Shown: positions 8,560 through 17,976 of the stretch, piece after piece
How positions within the stretch are numbered: the stretch's first letter is position 1
Layout: each line of letters opens with the position of its first letter
NCBI GenBank assembly: GCA_026709625.1
Contig: JAPOSR010000052.1
Coordinates: forward strand, 27,083 to 91,082
DNA length: 64,000 bases
Reading direction: 5' to 3'
Source of the DNA: Chloroflexota bacterium
GTDB taxonomy: Bacteria; Chloroflexota; Anaerolineae; Aggregatilineales; Phototrophicaceae
Notes under the pieces: generated by a model
What the model was told of the DNA's origin: nothing
The model's input: the letters and a program-made list of their open reading frames with translations, nothing else
Databases searched by the model: none
Translations under genes and position numbers: made by a program

Positions 8560-9842
8560 TCGGCGATGGCTGGCTTGGCTTGGACCGCGCGGACTGCGCC
8601 GGCTGGCTCGCGCATAGGCACAACAAAGACCAGCAGCGACAACAAACCCGCGCAGGCGAAAATCGCGAAGGCCAACTCAAAGTTGACCGCATCGACCAGC
8701 CAGCCGCCGATGATGGGCGCAAGGATCGTCACAGGCGCGATAAGCGTGTTCGCCATGCCGATGTAGACGGGACGTTCCGCCACCGAGCTGAATTGCACCG
8801 TGATGGTCATCATCGTCGAAAATTGTGTGGCATTGACCGCGCCTGTCAGCGCAAAGACCACTGTCAGCCAGCCAACCTCTGGCGCAAGCAAGACGATCGC
8901 TATCGCCACCACCGTCAACAGATTGCCGCCGATCAAAACGCGCCGGTGCCCCCAGCGGTCGCCGATCCAGCCGATGACTGCGCTGGTCAGCATATTCGCA
9001 ACCAGCATTGCGCTGGTCAGCGCGCCAGCCAGCTCGGGCGACAGGTCAAAGCGGCGGATGCCATAGATCGTATAAAAAGAGACGGCTGTCAAACTCAGCG
9101 ATGTCAGGGCGCGAGCGATCAAAAACCAGCGAAAATTGTCATTCTCGCGCAAGATCACCCGCAGGCGTCCGCTAAACTCGCGCCAATTTGCCCTTTCCCC
9201 CACATCTCCGCTCTCGCTGGCAGGCTCATAAGTCAGCGAGAGGAAGGCGAAAGAAATCAGCAAGCTGATGCCAGTGATGAAATAAAGCAGCGAAAAGCTC
9301 TGTGGAAAGGCGATGCGCTCCAAGATGATGCCCGCGAGCAACGCGCCAACCGCGCCGAACAGGTTGACGCAAGCCGACTGAATGCCGAAGAAAGTGCCCA
9401 GCCGGTGCGGCGGCATAATCTTGCTCACCAAGCTCTGCCAGGCTGTGCCGGTAAAGCCGCCACCCAACGACTGAATGCCCAGCAGCAGCAAAGTGAGCGC
9501 CAGCGCCGCGTCGGTGCCGATGCTTGGAATCGCAAACGCTACCAGCGCCAAGCCAAAATACGGCACGCGCTCGAGCAAGGTCATGACCAGCGTCATGGGC
9601 TTGTAACGGCGCAACCCCGCGACATAATTGGAGACGAAAAGCTGCGGCAGCTGCCAGCCCATGTAAAAAAGCGTGGCCACAAAGCCAATCAGCGCCGTCG
9701 ATTCGGTCAGGTAGGACAAGAAGAGCGGCACTATGGTAACATAGGATGCCAAGCCCATAATCCCAAAGCCAAACAAACTGCCATCGGCGATGTTCACAGC
9801 GGCGTTATGGTGCAGTTTTTCGCGCAGGTCAGGAGCCAGCAT
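8556..9842 (-). CDS. MFS transporter inside the lysine cluster
   Basis: A 428-residue major facilitator protein with about 12 hydrophobic segments, in the inner membrane. The substrate cannot be read from sequence. It begins MLAPDLREKLHHNAAVN, and the loop GDRWGHRR between two membrane spans fits the MFS inter-helix motif. It is oriented against the flanking lysS and lysT genes and shares a 4-base overlap with the lysS stop, so it splits the pathway genes. Base composition looks like its neighbours. A lysine or aminoadipate exporter is possible from the position alone, but that is a guess. Confidence 0.85.
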   Translation of the reverse strand: MLAPDLREKLHHNAAVNIADGSLFGFGIMGLASYVTIVPLFLSYLTESTALIGFVATLFYMGWQLPQLFVSNYVAGLRRYKPMTLVMTLLERVPYFGLALVAFAIPSIGTDAALALTLLLLGIQSLGGGFTGTAWQSLVSKIMPPHRLGTFFGIQSACVNLFGAVGALLAGIILERIAFPQSFSLLYFITGISLLISFAFLSLTYEPASESGDVGERANWREFSGRLRVILRENDNFRWFLIARALTSLSLTAVSFYTIYGIRRFDLSPELAGALTSAMLVANMLTSAVIGWIGDRWGHRRVLIGGNLLTVVAIAIVLLAPEVGWLTVVFALTGAVNATQFSTMMTITVQFSSVAERPVYIGMANTLIAPVTILAPIIGGWLVDAVNFELAFAIFACAGLLSLLVFVVPMREPAGAVRAVQAKPAIAD

Positions 9843-9938
9843 GCAGAAATCAGAAGCCCGTTTCGATGTCCATATCGGGTCATGGTATCAGAGTTTGGCA
9901 GCGGCGAATATGCGAAGCTTGCTCGGCTCTGTCAGCCG

Positions 9939-11237
9939 ATGGCGATGCGGTTTATGCCAACATTGACCGAGCAGATCCTGGCGCGCGCCGCGGGCAAATC
10001 ACAGGTTGCGCCGGGTGAGATCGTGGTCATCGAGCCAGATGTGATACTCAGCCACGACAACAGCGCCGCTATCGCCGATATCTTCGCGCAGCTGCCCCAC
10101 AAGCGAGTGAAGTATCCCGAACGGCTGGCCATCACGCTGGATCATGCTGCGCCGCCGCCAAGGCCCAAACACGCGCGAAACCATGCCAAAATCCGCGAAT
10201 TTGCGCGCGTGCAGGGCATAAAGCAATTCTACGAAGTCGGGCGCGGCATCTGCCACCAGGTTTTGTGTGAAGAAGGCATTGTGGGACCAGGCATGACCTT
10301 GCTGGGCGCGGACAGCCACAGTCCACATTATGGCTGGCTGGGCGCATTCGGCGCGGGCATCGGGCGCAGTGAAGTGGCGGCGCTTTGGGCGACCGGACAA
10401 TTGTGGCTGCGCGTGCCAGAAACCTTGCGCATAAATCTGGCCGGCTCGCTGCGGCGAGGCGTGACGAGCAAAGACCTGGCGCTGGCGCTGATCGGCGAGC
10501 TGGGCGCGGATGGCGCAGCGTATATGGCAGTTGAATTTGCGGGAGAAAGCCTCGCCAACATGACGGCGGATTCGCGGGCGGCGCTGACGAACATGATGGC
10601 TGAGATGGGCGCGAAGAGCGCCTGTATGCCACCAGACGACACAACATGGCGCTGGCTGGGCGACGCATTGGCGCGCGCGCGACCGCAGGACGGCCAGCAG
10701 CGACTGGAATTGTTTGCAGCCAACGCGCTCTATCCAGCTGCCGACGCCCAAGTCGCCCGCGAGCATACGATTGACCTGAGCGAAGTCGAGCCCCTGGTCG
10801 CCTGTCCCCATGCGACCGACAACGTCCTTCCCCTGTCAGAAGTAGCGGGGCGGCGCGTCGATGTCGGCTTCATCGGCACTTGCACCAACGGGCGGCTGGA
10901 AGACCTGGCGGCGGCGGCGGCGATCGTGAGCGGCCGAAAGCTGCGCAGGCGTTTGCTGGTCATCCCGGCCTCATCACTGGCGCTGCGGGATGCGGCTGAA
11001 GCCGGTTATCTCACGACGCTGCTGGAAGCAGGCGCGGTGATTGGCACGCCAGGCTGTGGCCCCTGCATGGGCATTTCGATGGGCGTGCTGGCACCGGGTG
11101 AAGTCTGCATCAGCAGCGCCAACCGCAATTTTCGCGGACGCATGGGCGAGCCCTCCGCCGAGATTTACCTGGCGAATCCCGCTGTCGTGGCGGCCAGCTG
11201 CGTTGCGGGGGAGCTGACCCATCCGGCTGATCTGTGA
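9939..11237 (+). CDS. lysT: homoaconitase large subunit
   Basis: About 432 residues of the aconitase/3-isopropylmalate dehydratase large-subunit family. With LysU it isomerises homocitrate to homoisocitrate using a [4Fe-4S] cluster. Cluster cysteines are visible in GTCTNGR (Cys315) and GCGPCMG (Cys373 and Cys376), and GADSHSPHYG is the substrate-binding block. The start is uncertain: ATG 9939 is chosen, with in-frame ATGs at 9945 and 9954 giving a more typical MPTLTEQ start. None has a strong ribosome site. The frame stays open far upstream, antisense to the MFS gene, but that part has no family similarity. LeuC is the main alternative; the cluster context favours the lysine pathway. Confidence 0.88.
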   Translation: MAMRFMPTLTEQILARAAGKSQVAPGEIVVIEPDVILSHDNSAAIADIFAQLPHKRVKYPERLAITLDHAAPPPRPKHARNHAKIREFARVQGIKQFYEVGRGICHQVLCEEGIVGPGMTLLGADSHSPHYGWLGAFGAGIGRSEVAALWATGQLWLRVPETLRINLAGSLRRGVTSKDLALALIGELGADGAAYMAVEFAGESLANMTADSRAALTNMMAEMGAKSACMPPDDTTWRWLGDALARARPQDGQQRLELFAANALYPAADAQVAREHTIDLSEVEPLVACPHATDNVLPLSEVAGRRVDVGFIGTCTNGRLEDLAAAAAIVSGRKLRRRLLVIPASSLALRDAAEAGYLTTLLEAGAVIGTPGCGPCMGISMGVLAPGEVCISSANRNFRGRMGEPSAEIYLANPAVVAASCVAGELTHPADL

Positions 11238-11249
11238 GCGAGGCGCGCG

Positions 11250-11741
11250 ATGACCAAGACCATCCACCGTGTCTGGAAGTATGGCGACAACATCAATACC
11301 GATGTCATCTTTCCGGGCAAATACACCTACACCATCAACCATGACCCGGCGCAGTTGGCGCGGCACGCCCTCGAAGACCTCGACCCCGCCTTCGCTGCCC
11401 AGGCGCAGACGGGCGATGTCATCGTCGCTGGTCGCAACTTTGGCAATGGCAGCAGCCGCGAACAAGCGGTCACCTGCCTCGTGCAGGCGGGGCTGCGCGC
11501 GGTAATCGCCCACAGCTTCGCCCGCATCTATTTTCGAAACGCCATCAACAACGGCTTATTGGCGATTGAATGCCCGCCGGTCGTGGATTGCGTCGAGACG
11601 GGCGAGACGCTGGCGATCGACACGACGGCGCACGAGATTCACGCGGACGGGCGGGTTTTCGCCTTCGCGCCCTTGCCCGTCGCGGTGCAAGCGATCCTGG
11701 ACGCGGGCGGGATCGTCCCCTGGTTGTCAGCGCAGGTTTAG
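11250..11741 (+). CDS. lysU: homoaconitase small subunit
   Basis: A 163-residue swivel-domain subunit of the LeuD/homoaconitase small-subunit family that completes the active site of Lys[16 protein letters not shown] is the N-terminal substrate-contact motif and [13 protein letters not shown] the conserved loop. It starts 12 bases after lysT. Homoisocitrate dehydrogenase and the aminoadipate aminotransferase, needed to finish the upper pathway, are not in this window. Confidence 0.9.
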   Translation: MTKTIHRVWKYGDNINTDVIFPGKYTYTINHDPAQLARHALEDLDPAFAAQAQTGDVIVAGRNFGNGSSREQAVTCLVQAGLRAVIAHSFARIYFRNAINNGLLAIECPPVVDCVETGETLAIDTTAHEIHADGRVFAFAPLPVAVQAILDAGGIVPWLSAQV

Positions 11742-11768
11742 CGGACCATCGTGCGAAATTGTGACAAA

Positions 11769-11779
11769 TGCGCTAGTAT
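11769..11779 (+). promoter_or_regulatory. extended -10 box for comM
   Basis: TGCGCTAGTAT, a copy of the window motif, ends 58 bases before the comM ATG. No good -35 is seen at the usual distance. Confidence 0.5.
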
Positions 11780-11837
11780 TCGCCAGCGTAAACGCAGTGT
11801 AAAAGCGTCGCGCGGTAGACAAAGTTGAGGGCGGTTT

Positions 11838-13400
11838 ATGCTCGCGATCGTGAATACCTGTGAAGTCATCGGCTTGGACGGGCACCTGGTCGAGGTGCAA
11901 ACAGATTTCAATCCGCGCGCCCACCTGCCCAGCTTCAAGCTTGTGGGGCTGCCAGGCGCGGCGGTCCGCGAAAGTTCTGAACGCGCCCGTTCCGCCATTC
12001 GCAATAGCGGGTTGCGCTTTCCCAACAAAGCCTATGTCGTGAATTTGTCGCCGGCTGATATTCCCAAGCACGGTCCCTCGTATGATTTGGCGATTGCGAT
12101 CGGTGTGCTGGCGGCTACCGACCAGATTCCCCTGCACGCGCTGGATGATTCCCTGTTCATTGGCGAGCTGTCGCTGGACGGGAGCATCCGCCATGTCAAA
12201 GGCGTGCTGCCTATGGTCTACACAGCCAGGCAGCGCGAATTGTCGACTGTCTTTGTGCCGCAGGAAGACGCCGCCGAAGCCGCTTTGGTGCCGGGCATCG
12301 ACATCATCCCGGTGCGCTCGATCGGCCAACTGGTCGAGCATCTGTATCAGCTAAACCCGATCGCGCCGCATACAGCCCGGCTGACAGCGCAGCAGCGACC
12401 AAAGGGCATGGCAGACGGCGTGGTCGATTTCGCCGATGTTCGTGGACAAGAACACGTCAAACGCGCGCTGGAAGTGGCGGCGGCGGGCAACCACAACATC
12501 CTGATGTCGGGTCCGCCGGGCGCTGGCAAGAGCTTGCTGGCTGGCGCGCTGGCGGGGATATTGCCGGCGCTTTCGCTCGAAGAAGCGCTGGATGTGACGC
12601 GCGTGTATTCGATCGTCGATATGCTTTCGCAAGACGCCCCGCTCATCCGCCAGCGACCATTCCGCGCGCCGCATTTTACCATCTCACAGAATGGGCTGGT
12701 CGGCGGCGGCTCTGTGCCCAAGCCAGGCGAGATCAGCTTGGCGCATCGCGGCGTGCTCTTCCTTGACGAAATCAACGAATTGCCGGCGCGCGTGCTCGAG
12801 GTTATGCGCCAGCCACTCGAAGACAAGGTCGTCACCATCAGCCGCGCCAAAGGCAGCATCACCTTCCCCGCGAATTTCCAACTGGTCGGCGCGCGCAACC
12901 CCTGCCCTTGCGGATTTTTTGGCTCGCCACAACACCATTGCAGCTGCACCCCCAACCAGATCCAACGGTATCAATCGCGCATATCAGGCCCCATCCTCGA
13001 GCGCATCGATATCCATGTCGAAGTGCCGCGCGTCGACTATGACAAGCTGTTGGGCGCAGGCCAGGCTGAAAGCTCGGCAGACATCCGCAGCCGCGTCGAA
13101 AAGGCGCGCAGTTGGCAGACACAGCGCTTTGATAGCGCGCCCGATCTGCATGCCAATGCCGATATGGGCGTCAGCGATATCGATGCGTTCTGCCCGCTGG
13201 GGACGGACGCGCAGCAAATCTTGTCGGTGTCGGTGCGCAAGATGAATCTCAGCGCGCGCAGTTATCATCGCGTCATCAAACTGAGCCGCACCATCGCCGA
13301 TCTGGACGATGCGCCAGCGATCGAAGTGCCGCATATCCTGGAGGCGCTGAATTTTCGCCCTAAATTTGACGATGCGCCCCATGTCGGGGTGCGGCGCTAA
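11838..13400 (+). CDS. comM: YifB/ComM family Mg-chelatase-like ATPase
   Basis: A 520-residue AAA+ protein. The N-terminal Lon-protease-like S5 fold domain (about 1-170) is followed by the Mg-chelatase-type ATPase with Walker A SGPPGAGKS at about 224-232, a helicase-type Walker B region LFLDEINEL, and the ARNPCPCGFF zinc-like motif before the C-terminal lid. ComM relatives act as branch-migration helicases in natural transformation, and the housekeeping role in other bacteria is less clear. It stands alone behind its own promoter box. A separate comF gene lies at 28156. Confidence 0.92.
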   Translation: MLAIVNTCEVIGLDGHLVEVQTDFNPRAHLPSFKLVGLPGAAVRESSERARSAIRNSGLRFPNKAYVVNLSPADIPKHGPSYDLAIAIGVLAATDQIPLHALDDSLFIGELSLDGSIRHVKGVLPMVYTARQRELSTVFVPQEDAAEAALVPGIDIIPVRSIGQLVEHLYQLNPIAPHTARLTAQQRPKGMADGVVDFADVRGQEHVKRALEVAAAGNHNILMSGPPGAGKSLLAGALAGILPALSLEEALDVTRVYSIVDMLSQDAPLIRQRPFRAPHFTISQNGLVGGGSVPKPGEISLAHRGVLFLDEINELPARVLEVMRQPLEDKVVTISRAKGSITFPANFQLVGARNPCPCGFFGSPQHHCSCTPNQIQRYQSRISGPILERIDIHVEVPRVDYDKLLGAGQAESSADIRSRVEKARSWQTQRFDSAPDLHANADMGVSDIDAFCPLGTDAQQILSVSVRKMNLSARSYHRVIKLSRTIADLDDAPAIEVPHILEALNFRPKFDDAPHVGVRR

Positions 13401-13556
13401 GCCTTGTCGGCCTGGCTTGCACCGCCACACTGGAATCACGGCGCTGGCTGCATTATATTCATGTCCATTGGCCAGCTTGCCGGCGGCGATGCGCTGGCTG
13501 CAAATCGCTTTGCGGCGGCCATGGCTCGCTAGCGGGCTAATCATGAGGAGCAAAAA

Positions 13557-16253
13557 ATGAGCGATGCGCGCACACCCGGCTCCAGCATTTTGAGTCAGGA
13601 TATCCGCCTGCTGGGCAGTTGGCTTGGGATCGTCATCCAGGAACAATGTGGCATGGAGGCCTTCGAACTGGTCGAAGAGATCCGCGCCATGTCTAAAGCG
13701 CGCCGCGATGGCGATGCCGGAGCCGCTTTTCAACTGGCCGATCGCCTAGAAAATCTGCCGCTGGATGCTAAACTTGTGCTCATCAAGGCATTTTCCAATT
13801 ATTTCCAGCTGATCAACATCGCCGAAGACCTGCAGCGCATCCGCGTAATTCGCCAGCGCGAAGCCCAGGGGCAGCTTAAAGAGTCGATCTTCGCGGCTGT
13901 CCGCGCCTTGAAGAAGAGTGGCAAGACAGCCGCCGATATGCGCGCGCTGCTCGAGCAAACGCGGCTGCGCCTCGTGCTGACAGCCCACCCTTCCGAAGCA
14001 AAACGACAAGAAATATTGGTTAAACTGCGGCATATCGCCAGCATGATGGAGCGCCGCGACCGCCATAACCTGCTGCCCAGAGAGCTGCATAAGCTAGAAA
14101 GCGCGTTGGCTGAAGAGGTCGAAGAGCTATGGCAGACTCGCCAGGTGCGCGCCGCAAAGAAAGAAGTCGCAGACGAAGTCGACTTTGGCATCTACTTCAT
14201 CCGCTCGGTCATTATCGATGCCGTCATCGACATTTACGAAGATCTGCAGACAGCGCTGGAAAGCAGCTACCCTGAGTCCGACTGGACAGCGTTGCCGCCA
14301 TTGCTGCGCTATGCCTCGTGGATCGGCGGCGACCGCGATGGCAATCCCAATGTGACCACCGATGTCACGCTGCAGACGCTGGCGACCCTGCGGGATACGG
14401 CGCGGCAGATCTACCTGGATGAAATTGAACGGCTGGCGCAACGCCTGACCCAAGATACCGAACAATTTGGCGCGTCGGCAGAGATCCACGCGGCAACAGC
14501 CGGCGATGATGAATTAAAAAAGCGCTTTCCAGCCGAGCTGTATCGGCAAAAACTGGCTCGCATTCAGCGCAGGCTGGCGGCTGATGAGTACCAATCCAGC
14601 CGCGATTTTCTGCGCGACCTGCTGCAAGTGCAAGACAGCCTGAAAGCGCACGGCGGCATGCGGGTGGCTTTGGGCACAGTGCAGCGACTCGTGCGCAAGC
14701 TGCGCTTGTTTGGATTGCACCTGGCGCCGCTGGAAGTGCGCGAAAATGCCGAATTGCACAGCGCCGCGCTGGATGAGATCTTTGCCCGCTACGATATCTG
14801 CGAGAGCTACCTGGCGCTGCCCGAGGCGCAGAAGCAGACGCTGCTGACAGCCGAGATCCGCAGCCGGCGCCCGCTATTCCCGCAAGACATCGACAGCTTC
14901 AGCGACAGCACCCAGAGCATCATCCGCACCTGGCGCATGATCAGCGCGGCACATGCGCAATACGACGCCATCGTCATCGACACGGTCATCGCCAGCATGT
15001 CCCGGCAGCCCAGCGATGTACTGGCGATGCTCGTCTTTGCCAGCGAAGTCGGCATTGACCGCGACATCACCATCGTGCCGCTCTTTGAGACGATCGACGA
15101 CCTGTACCGCGCGCCGCAGGTCATGGAGCAGCTCTTTGGCATCGCCGAGTATCAAGCCTATCTGGCGGCGCGAGCGGGCAAACGCGGCCTGCGCCAGCAA
15201 ATCATGATCGGCTATTCCGACAGCAGCAAAGACGGCGGCTATCTGGCGTCGAACTGGAATTTGTATCACGCACAGCAGCTGCTCACAGAAACCTGCGGCA
15301 GGCATGGCGTATCGCTGGAGTTGTTTCATGGGCGAGGCGGCAGCATTGGCCGCGGCGGCGGGCCCACCAACCGCGCTATCTTGTCGCAGCCGCCCGAGTC
15401 GCTGCGCGGCGGCGTCAAAATCACCGAGCAGGGAGAAGTCATCGCGTATCGCTATAGCAACCGCGGCATCGGCCACAGACACTTGCACCAGGTGCTCAAC
15501 GCCGTGCTGCTTGGCATGGGCGCGCAAGAGCAGCGTCAAGCACCGGCGCATTATTTCACGGCGATGGAGCAGCTGTCAGAATTAAGCCGCGCTTGTTATC
15601 GGCAGTTCGTCTATGAAAGCGATGGGTTCATCGATTATTGGCAGCAAGCCACGCCGATCCGCGAGTTGAGCCGCATGCAGATTAGTTCGCGCCCGGCCAA
15701 ACGCGCCGAACGAGCTGGCTTCACCGCTATGCGCGCCATCCCGTGGATGTTCAGTTGGATGCAAAGCCGCGCGATCGTGCCCAGTTGGTTTGGCATCGGC
15801 ACAGCCTTTGCGACATTTGCCGAGCAAACTGACGAGGGGCTGAGTCTGCTGCAAGAGATGTATCGCAGTTGGGCGTTCTTCAAAGCGGTCATCGACAACG
15901 CCCAGCTCGACGTCGCCAAAGCCGATATGGGCATCGCCGCGCTCTATGCCTCGCTGGTCGAGCCAGTGGATCTGCGCGAGCAATTCTTCGGCAAGATCAA
16001 AGCCGAGCATACCCGCAGCAGCAGCATGATCATGCGCGTCACGCGGCAAGACGCGCTGTTGGCGAATATGCCGGCGATCCAGACCTCAATCCAGCGCCGC
16101 AACCCCTATGTCGACCCGCTCAATTTCATGCAAGTGGCTCTCCTGCGCGAGCTGCGCGGATTGGATGAAGACGATGCGCAGTGGCGACCTGTGCTGGACG
16201 CTACATTGGCGACCATCAATGGCATCGCCGCGGGCATGAAAACAACCGGCTGA
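13557..16253 (+). CDS. ppc: phosphoenolpyruvate carboxylase
   Basis: An 898-residue cytoplasmic enzyme that makes oxaloacetate from PEP and bicarbonate, feeding the TCA intermediates and thus 2-oxoglutarate for lysine synthesis. LTAHPSEAKRQ carries the catalytic His (about 144), GGDRDGNPNVT the PEP/metal region (about 257), FHGRGGSIGRGGGP the glycine-rich loop, and SQPPESLRGGVKITEQGE the C-terminal active-site segment. Length fits the bacterial family. ATG 13557 has GAGGAG six bases upstream. The gap before it (13401-13556) holds no gene; a TATATT-like stretch near 13455 may be its promoter. Confidence 0.96.
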   Translation: MSDARTPGSSILSQDIRLLGSWLGIVIQEQCGMEAFELVEEIRAMSKARRDGDAGAAFQLADRLENLPLDAKLVLIKAFSNYFQLINIAEDLQRIRVIRQREAQGQLKESIFAAVRALKKSGKTAADMRALLEQTRLRLVLTAHPSEAKRQEILVKLRHIASMMERRDRHNLLPRELHKLESALAEEVEELWQTRQVRAAKKEVADEVDFGIYFIRSVIIDAVIDIYEDLQTALESSYPESDWTALPPLLRYASWIGGDRDGNPNVTTDVTLQTLATLRDTARQIYLDEIERLAQRLTQDTEQFGASAEIHAATAGDDELKKRFPAELYRQKLARIQRRLAADEYQSSRDFLRDLLQVQDSLKAHGGMRVALGTVQRLVRKLRLFGLHLAPLEVRENAELHSAALDEIFARYDICESYLALPEAQKQTLLTAEIRSRRPLFPQDIDSFSDSTQSIIRTWRMISAAHAQYDAIVIDTVIASMSRQPSDVLAMLVFASEVGIDRDITIVPLFETIDDLYRAPQVMEQLFGIAEYQAYLAARAGKRGLRQQIMIGYSDSSKDGGYLASNWNLYHAQQLLTETCGRHGVSLELFHGRGGSIGRGGGPTNRAILSQPPESLRGGVKITEQGEVIAYRYSNRGIGHRHLHQVLNAVLLGMGAQEQRQAPAHYFTAMEQLSELSRACYRQFVYESDGFIDYWQQATPIRELSRMQISSRPAKRAERAGFTAMRAIPWMFSWMQSRAIVPSWFGIGTAFATFAEQTDEGLSLLQEMYRSWAFFKAVIDNAQLDVAKADMGIAALYASLVEPVDLREQFFGKIKAEHTRSSSMIMRVTRQDALLANMPAIQTSIQRRNPYVDPLNFMQVALLRELRGLDEDDAQWRPVLDATLATINGIAAGMKTTG

Positions 16254-16264
16254 CGAGCGAGCGG

Positions 16265-17836
16265 CTATTGCCCAGCGATGCCCGGCTCGCGCAGAAATTC
16301 AGACCTTGTCGCCTGTGTGAGGGCTTGCTGGTCAACTGGCAGCAGGCTCCAAAAGAGCGCTGGGTCGGCAATGTGCCCGTTGGCAGCCTGGCTGTACTGA
16401 CTCAGCAGCTGCAGAAAAGCCGCATCACCGATATCGTCGCGCAGGTTGTGCAGCATTTGCACGCCGCGCAGGTAGATGGCGTTGATATAGGCGCGCGCGG
16501 TGGTGAATTCATAGACGGCGCTGTCGACCTTGCCCTGCGGGAAAAAGCCAGCCACGCGGAAGCTCCACCACCAATTCCTTTCGGCAGGATAAAATGCCTC
16601 AATATACAGGTATTCGCTATAAGTGGCGAGCGCTTCGTCCAGCCAGGGGTTCAGTGCCGAGTCGCTGCCGACGCGGGCATACCACCACTGATGCGCGATC
16701 TCGTGCACAGCGATGAGCGTCAAGTAATTCTTGGGCGTGCCATCAAAGCCATAAAACCAGGCGCTGCCCACATAGACCAAACCTGTAAATTCCATGCCAT
16801 CGGGGAAGTCGCCTTGCACGATTACAAACCGCCCATACGGGTATGCGCCGAAGTAGCCAGCAAACAGATCAAGCGCCTTGCCCGCTTCTGTCAACAAGTG
16901 CGCGGCGCTGTCCAGCCAAGAGCCGCCAGCGTTGGCTTGGGCATCGGCAAAATGGTAGACAGCCACCACCAGCCCTGGCGCGACTTCCCGTTCGCTGACA
17001 ATGAACGCTTCGCTGAGGCTGATGGCAAAATCACGCGAGGCCGGCAACTCGACCAGCCAGCGCCCCGCCCCCAGGCGCGTCACATCGCCCGGCGCAGCCA
17101 GCTGGAGCTTGTCAGACGCGTTCTTCGCCATGATCTGCACCCGCCAGTCGGCTCGCTCATAAACGATTTGCTCGCCGATGCCGCTGGGCTGATGAATCCG
17201 CCAGTCGCCAGCCAGCCGGGCAGCGACAGCCGGCAAGAAGTGGCTCAGATTGAGCTGGCGCGGGCTGTGGCCCAAGAAGCCGCGGTAGGAACGCAAGCCT
17301 TCGCGTATGGCGCTCGGGCGCAGCTGAAAAGCCAGCGCGGCTTCGAGCCAGCAGCCGGGCAGCAGCGGCGCGGCCAGCAGAATCTCGAGGCGGTTGCTGT
17401 CGAGCCGATACTCGGCGCTCTCGCCATTGACGCGCAGATCCAGCAGCGAGAAGGTGTCTGTCCATTGATTGGCTTGCACATCGATCACCAGCTTGCGCAG
17501 CGGCTCCGCTTCCAGGTTGTGAAAGACGATGCGCTGCGAGACATCGGCAGCGCGCGCGCCATAATCAACAGTCACATCGGCTTCAACGCGGCGCGCCAGC
17601 CCGGGCGCAGAATCGGAGCAGCGCTCGGGTTTGCGGTCGGGCGGAGGCGAGGCAGTTTGTGAATCGCTGTGGATAGCCAGTGGCGTGGCTTGCTGTTGAA
17701 GGGTCGCTAGCCGCAGGCCGGTTTTCCTGGCGGCTGCCGCGTCTTCGTCAGAAGCGGCTCGGCTCAAATTGCAGCCGACCAGCAGGAAGCAGCCAACCAG
17801 CATAAACAGGCATGCGCGAAACATACATGGCATCAT
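16265..17836 (-). CDS. M1 family zinc metallopeptidase, lipoprotein
   Basis: About 523 residues, exported. The N-terminus has a short positive stretch, a hydrophobic segment and the lipobox LVGC followed by N, so it is probably a membrane-anchored lipoprotein. HEIAHQWW (about 378-385) followed by WLDEALATYSEY supplies the two zinc His residues, the catalytic Glu and the third zinc ligand Glu of gluzincins. FPDGMEFTG takes the place of the GAMEN-type substrate motif, so specificity may be unusual. GGAG lies 3 bases before ATG 17836 and 6 before ATG 17833, so either can be the start. It is divergent from the UbiA gene. Confidence 0.88.
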   Translation of the reverse strand: MMPCMFRACLFMLVGCFLLVGCNLSRAASDEDAAAARKTGLRLATLQQQATPLAIHSDSQTASPPPDRKPERCSDSAPGLARRVEADVTVDYGARAADVSQRIVFHNLEAEPLRKLVIDVQANQWTDTFSLLDLRVNGESAEYRLDSNRLEILLAAPLLPGCWLEAALAFQLRPSAIREGLRSYRGFLGHSPRQLNLSHFLPAVAARLAGDWRIHQPSGIGEQIVYERADWRVQIMAKNASDKLQLAAPGDVTRLGAGRWLVELPASRDFAISLSEAFIVSEREVAPGLVVAVYHFADAQANAGGSWLDSAAHLLTEAGKALDLFAGYFGAYPYGRFVIVQGDFPDGMEFTGLVYVGSAWFYGFDGTPKNYLTLIAVHEIAHQWWYARVGSDSALNPWLDEALATYSEYLYIEAFYPAERNWWWSFRVAGFFPQGKVDSAVYEFTTARAYINAIYLRGVQMLHNLRDDIGDAAFLQLLSQYSQAANGHIADPALFWSLLPVDQQALTQATRSEFLREPGIAGQ

Positions 17837-17976
17837 ACTCTCCGTCCGCCACGCCGACAACGCAGGGTTTCGCTGCGCTCACGACAGCAAATCATTTTGT
17901 TGGCGCAGAAACAGAAAAAAGAGTATACACAGGTTGCTTTCTCCCTGCGCTCTGTGCCCTTTGCGCCGGCTGTGTT

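Noticed and set aside
8580..9938. Long in-frame upstream extension of lysT, antisense to the MFS gene
   Set aside because: Homoaconitase large subunits are about 420 residues, and the extension is Arg/Gln/His-rich antisense text with no similarity; the transporter on the other strand is clearly real.
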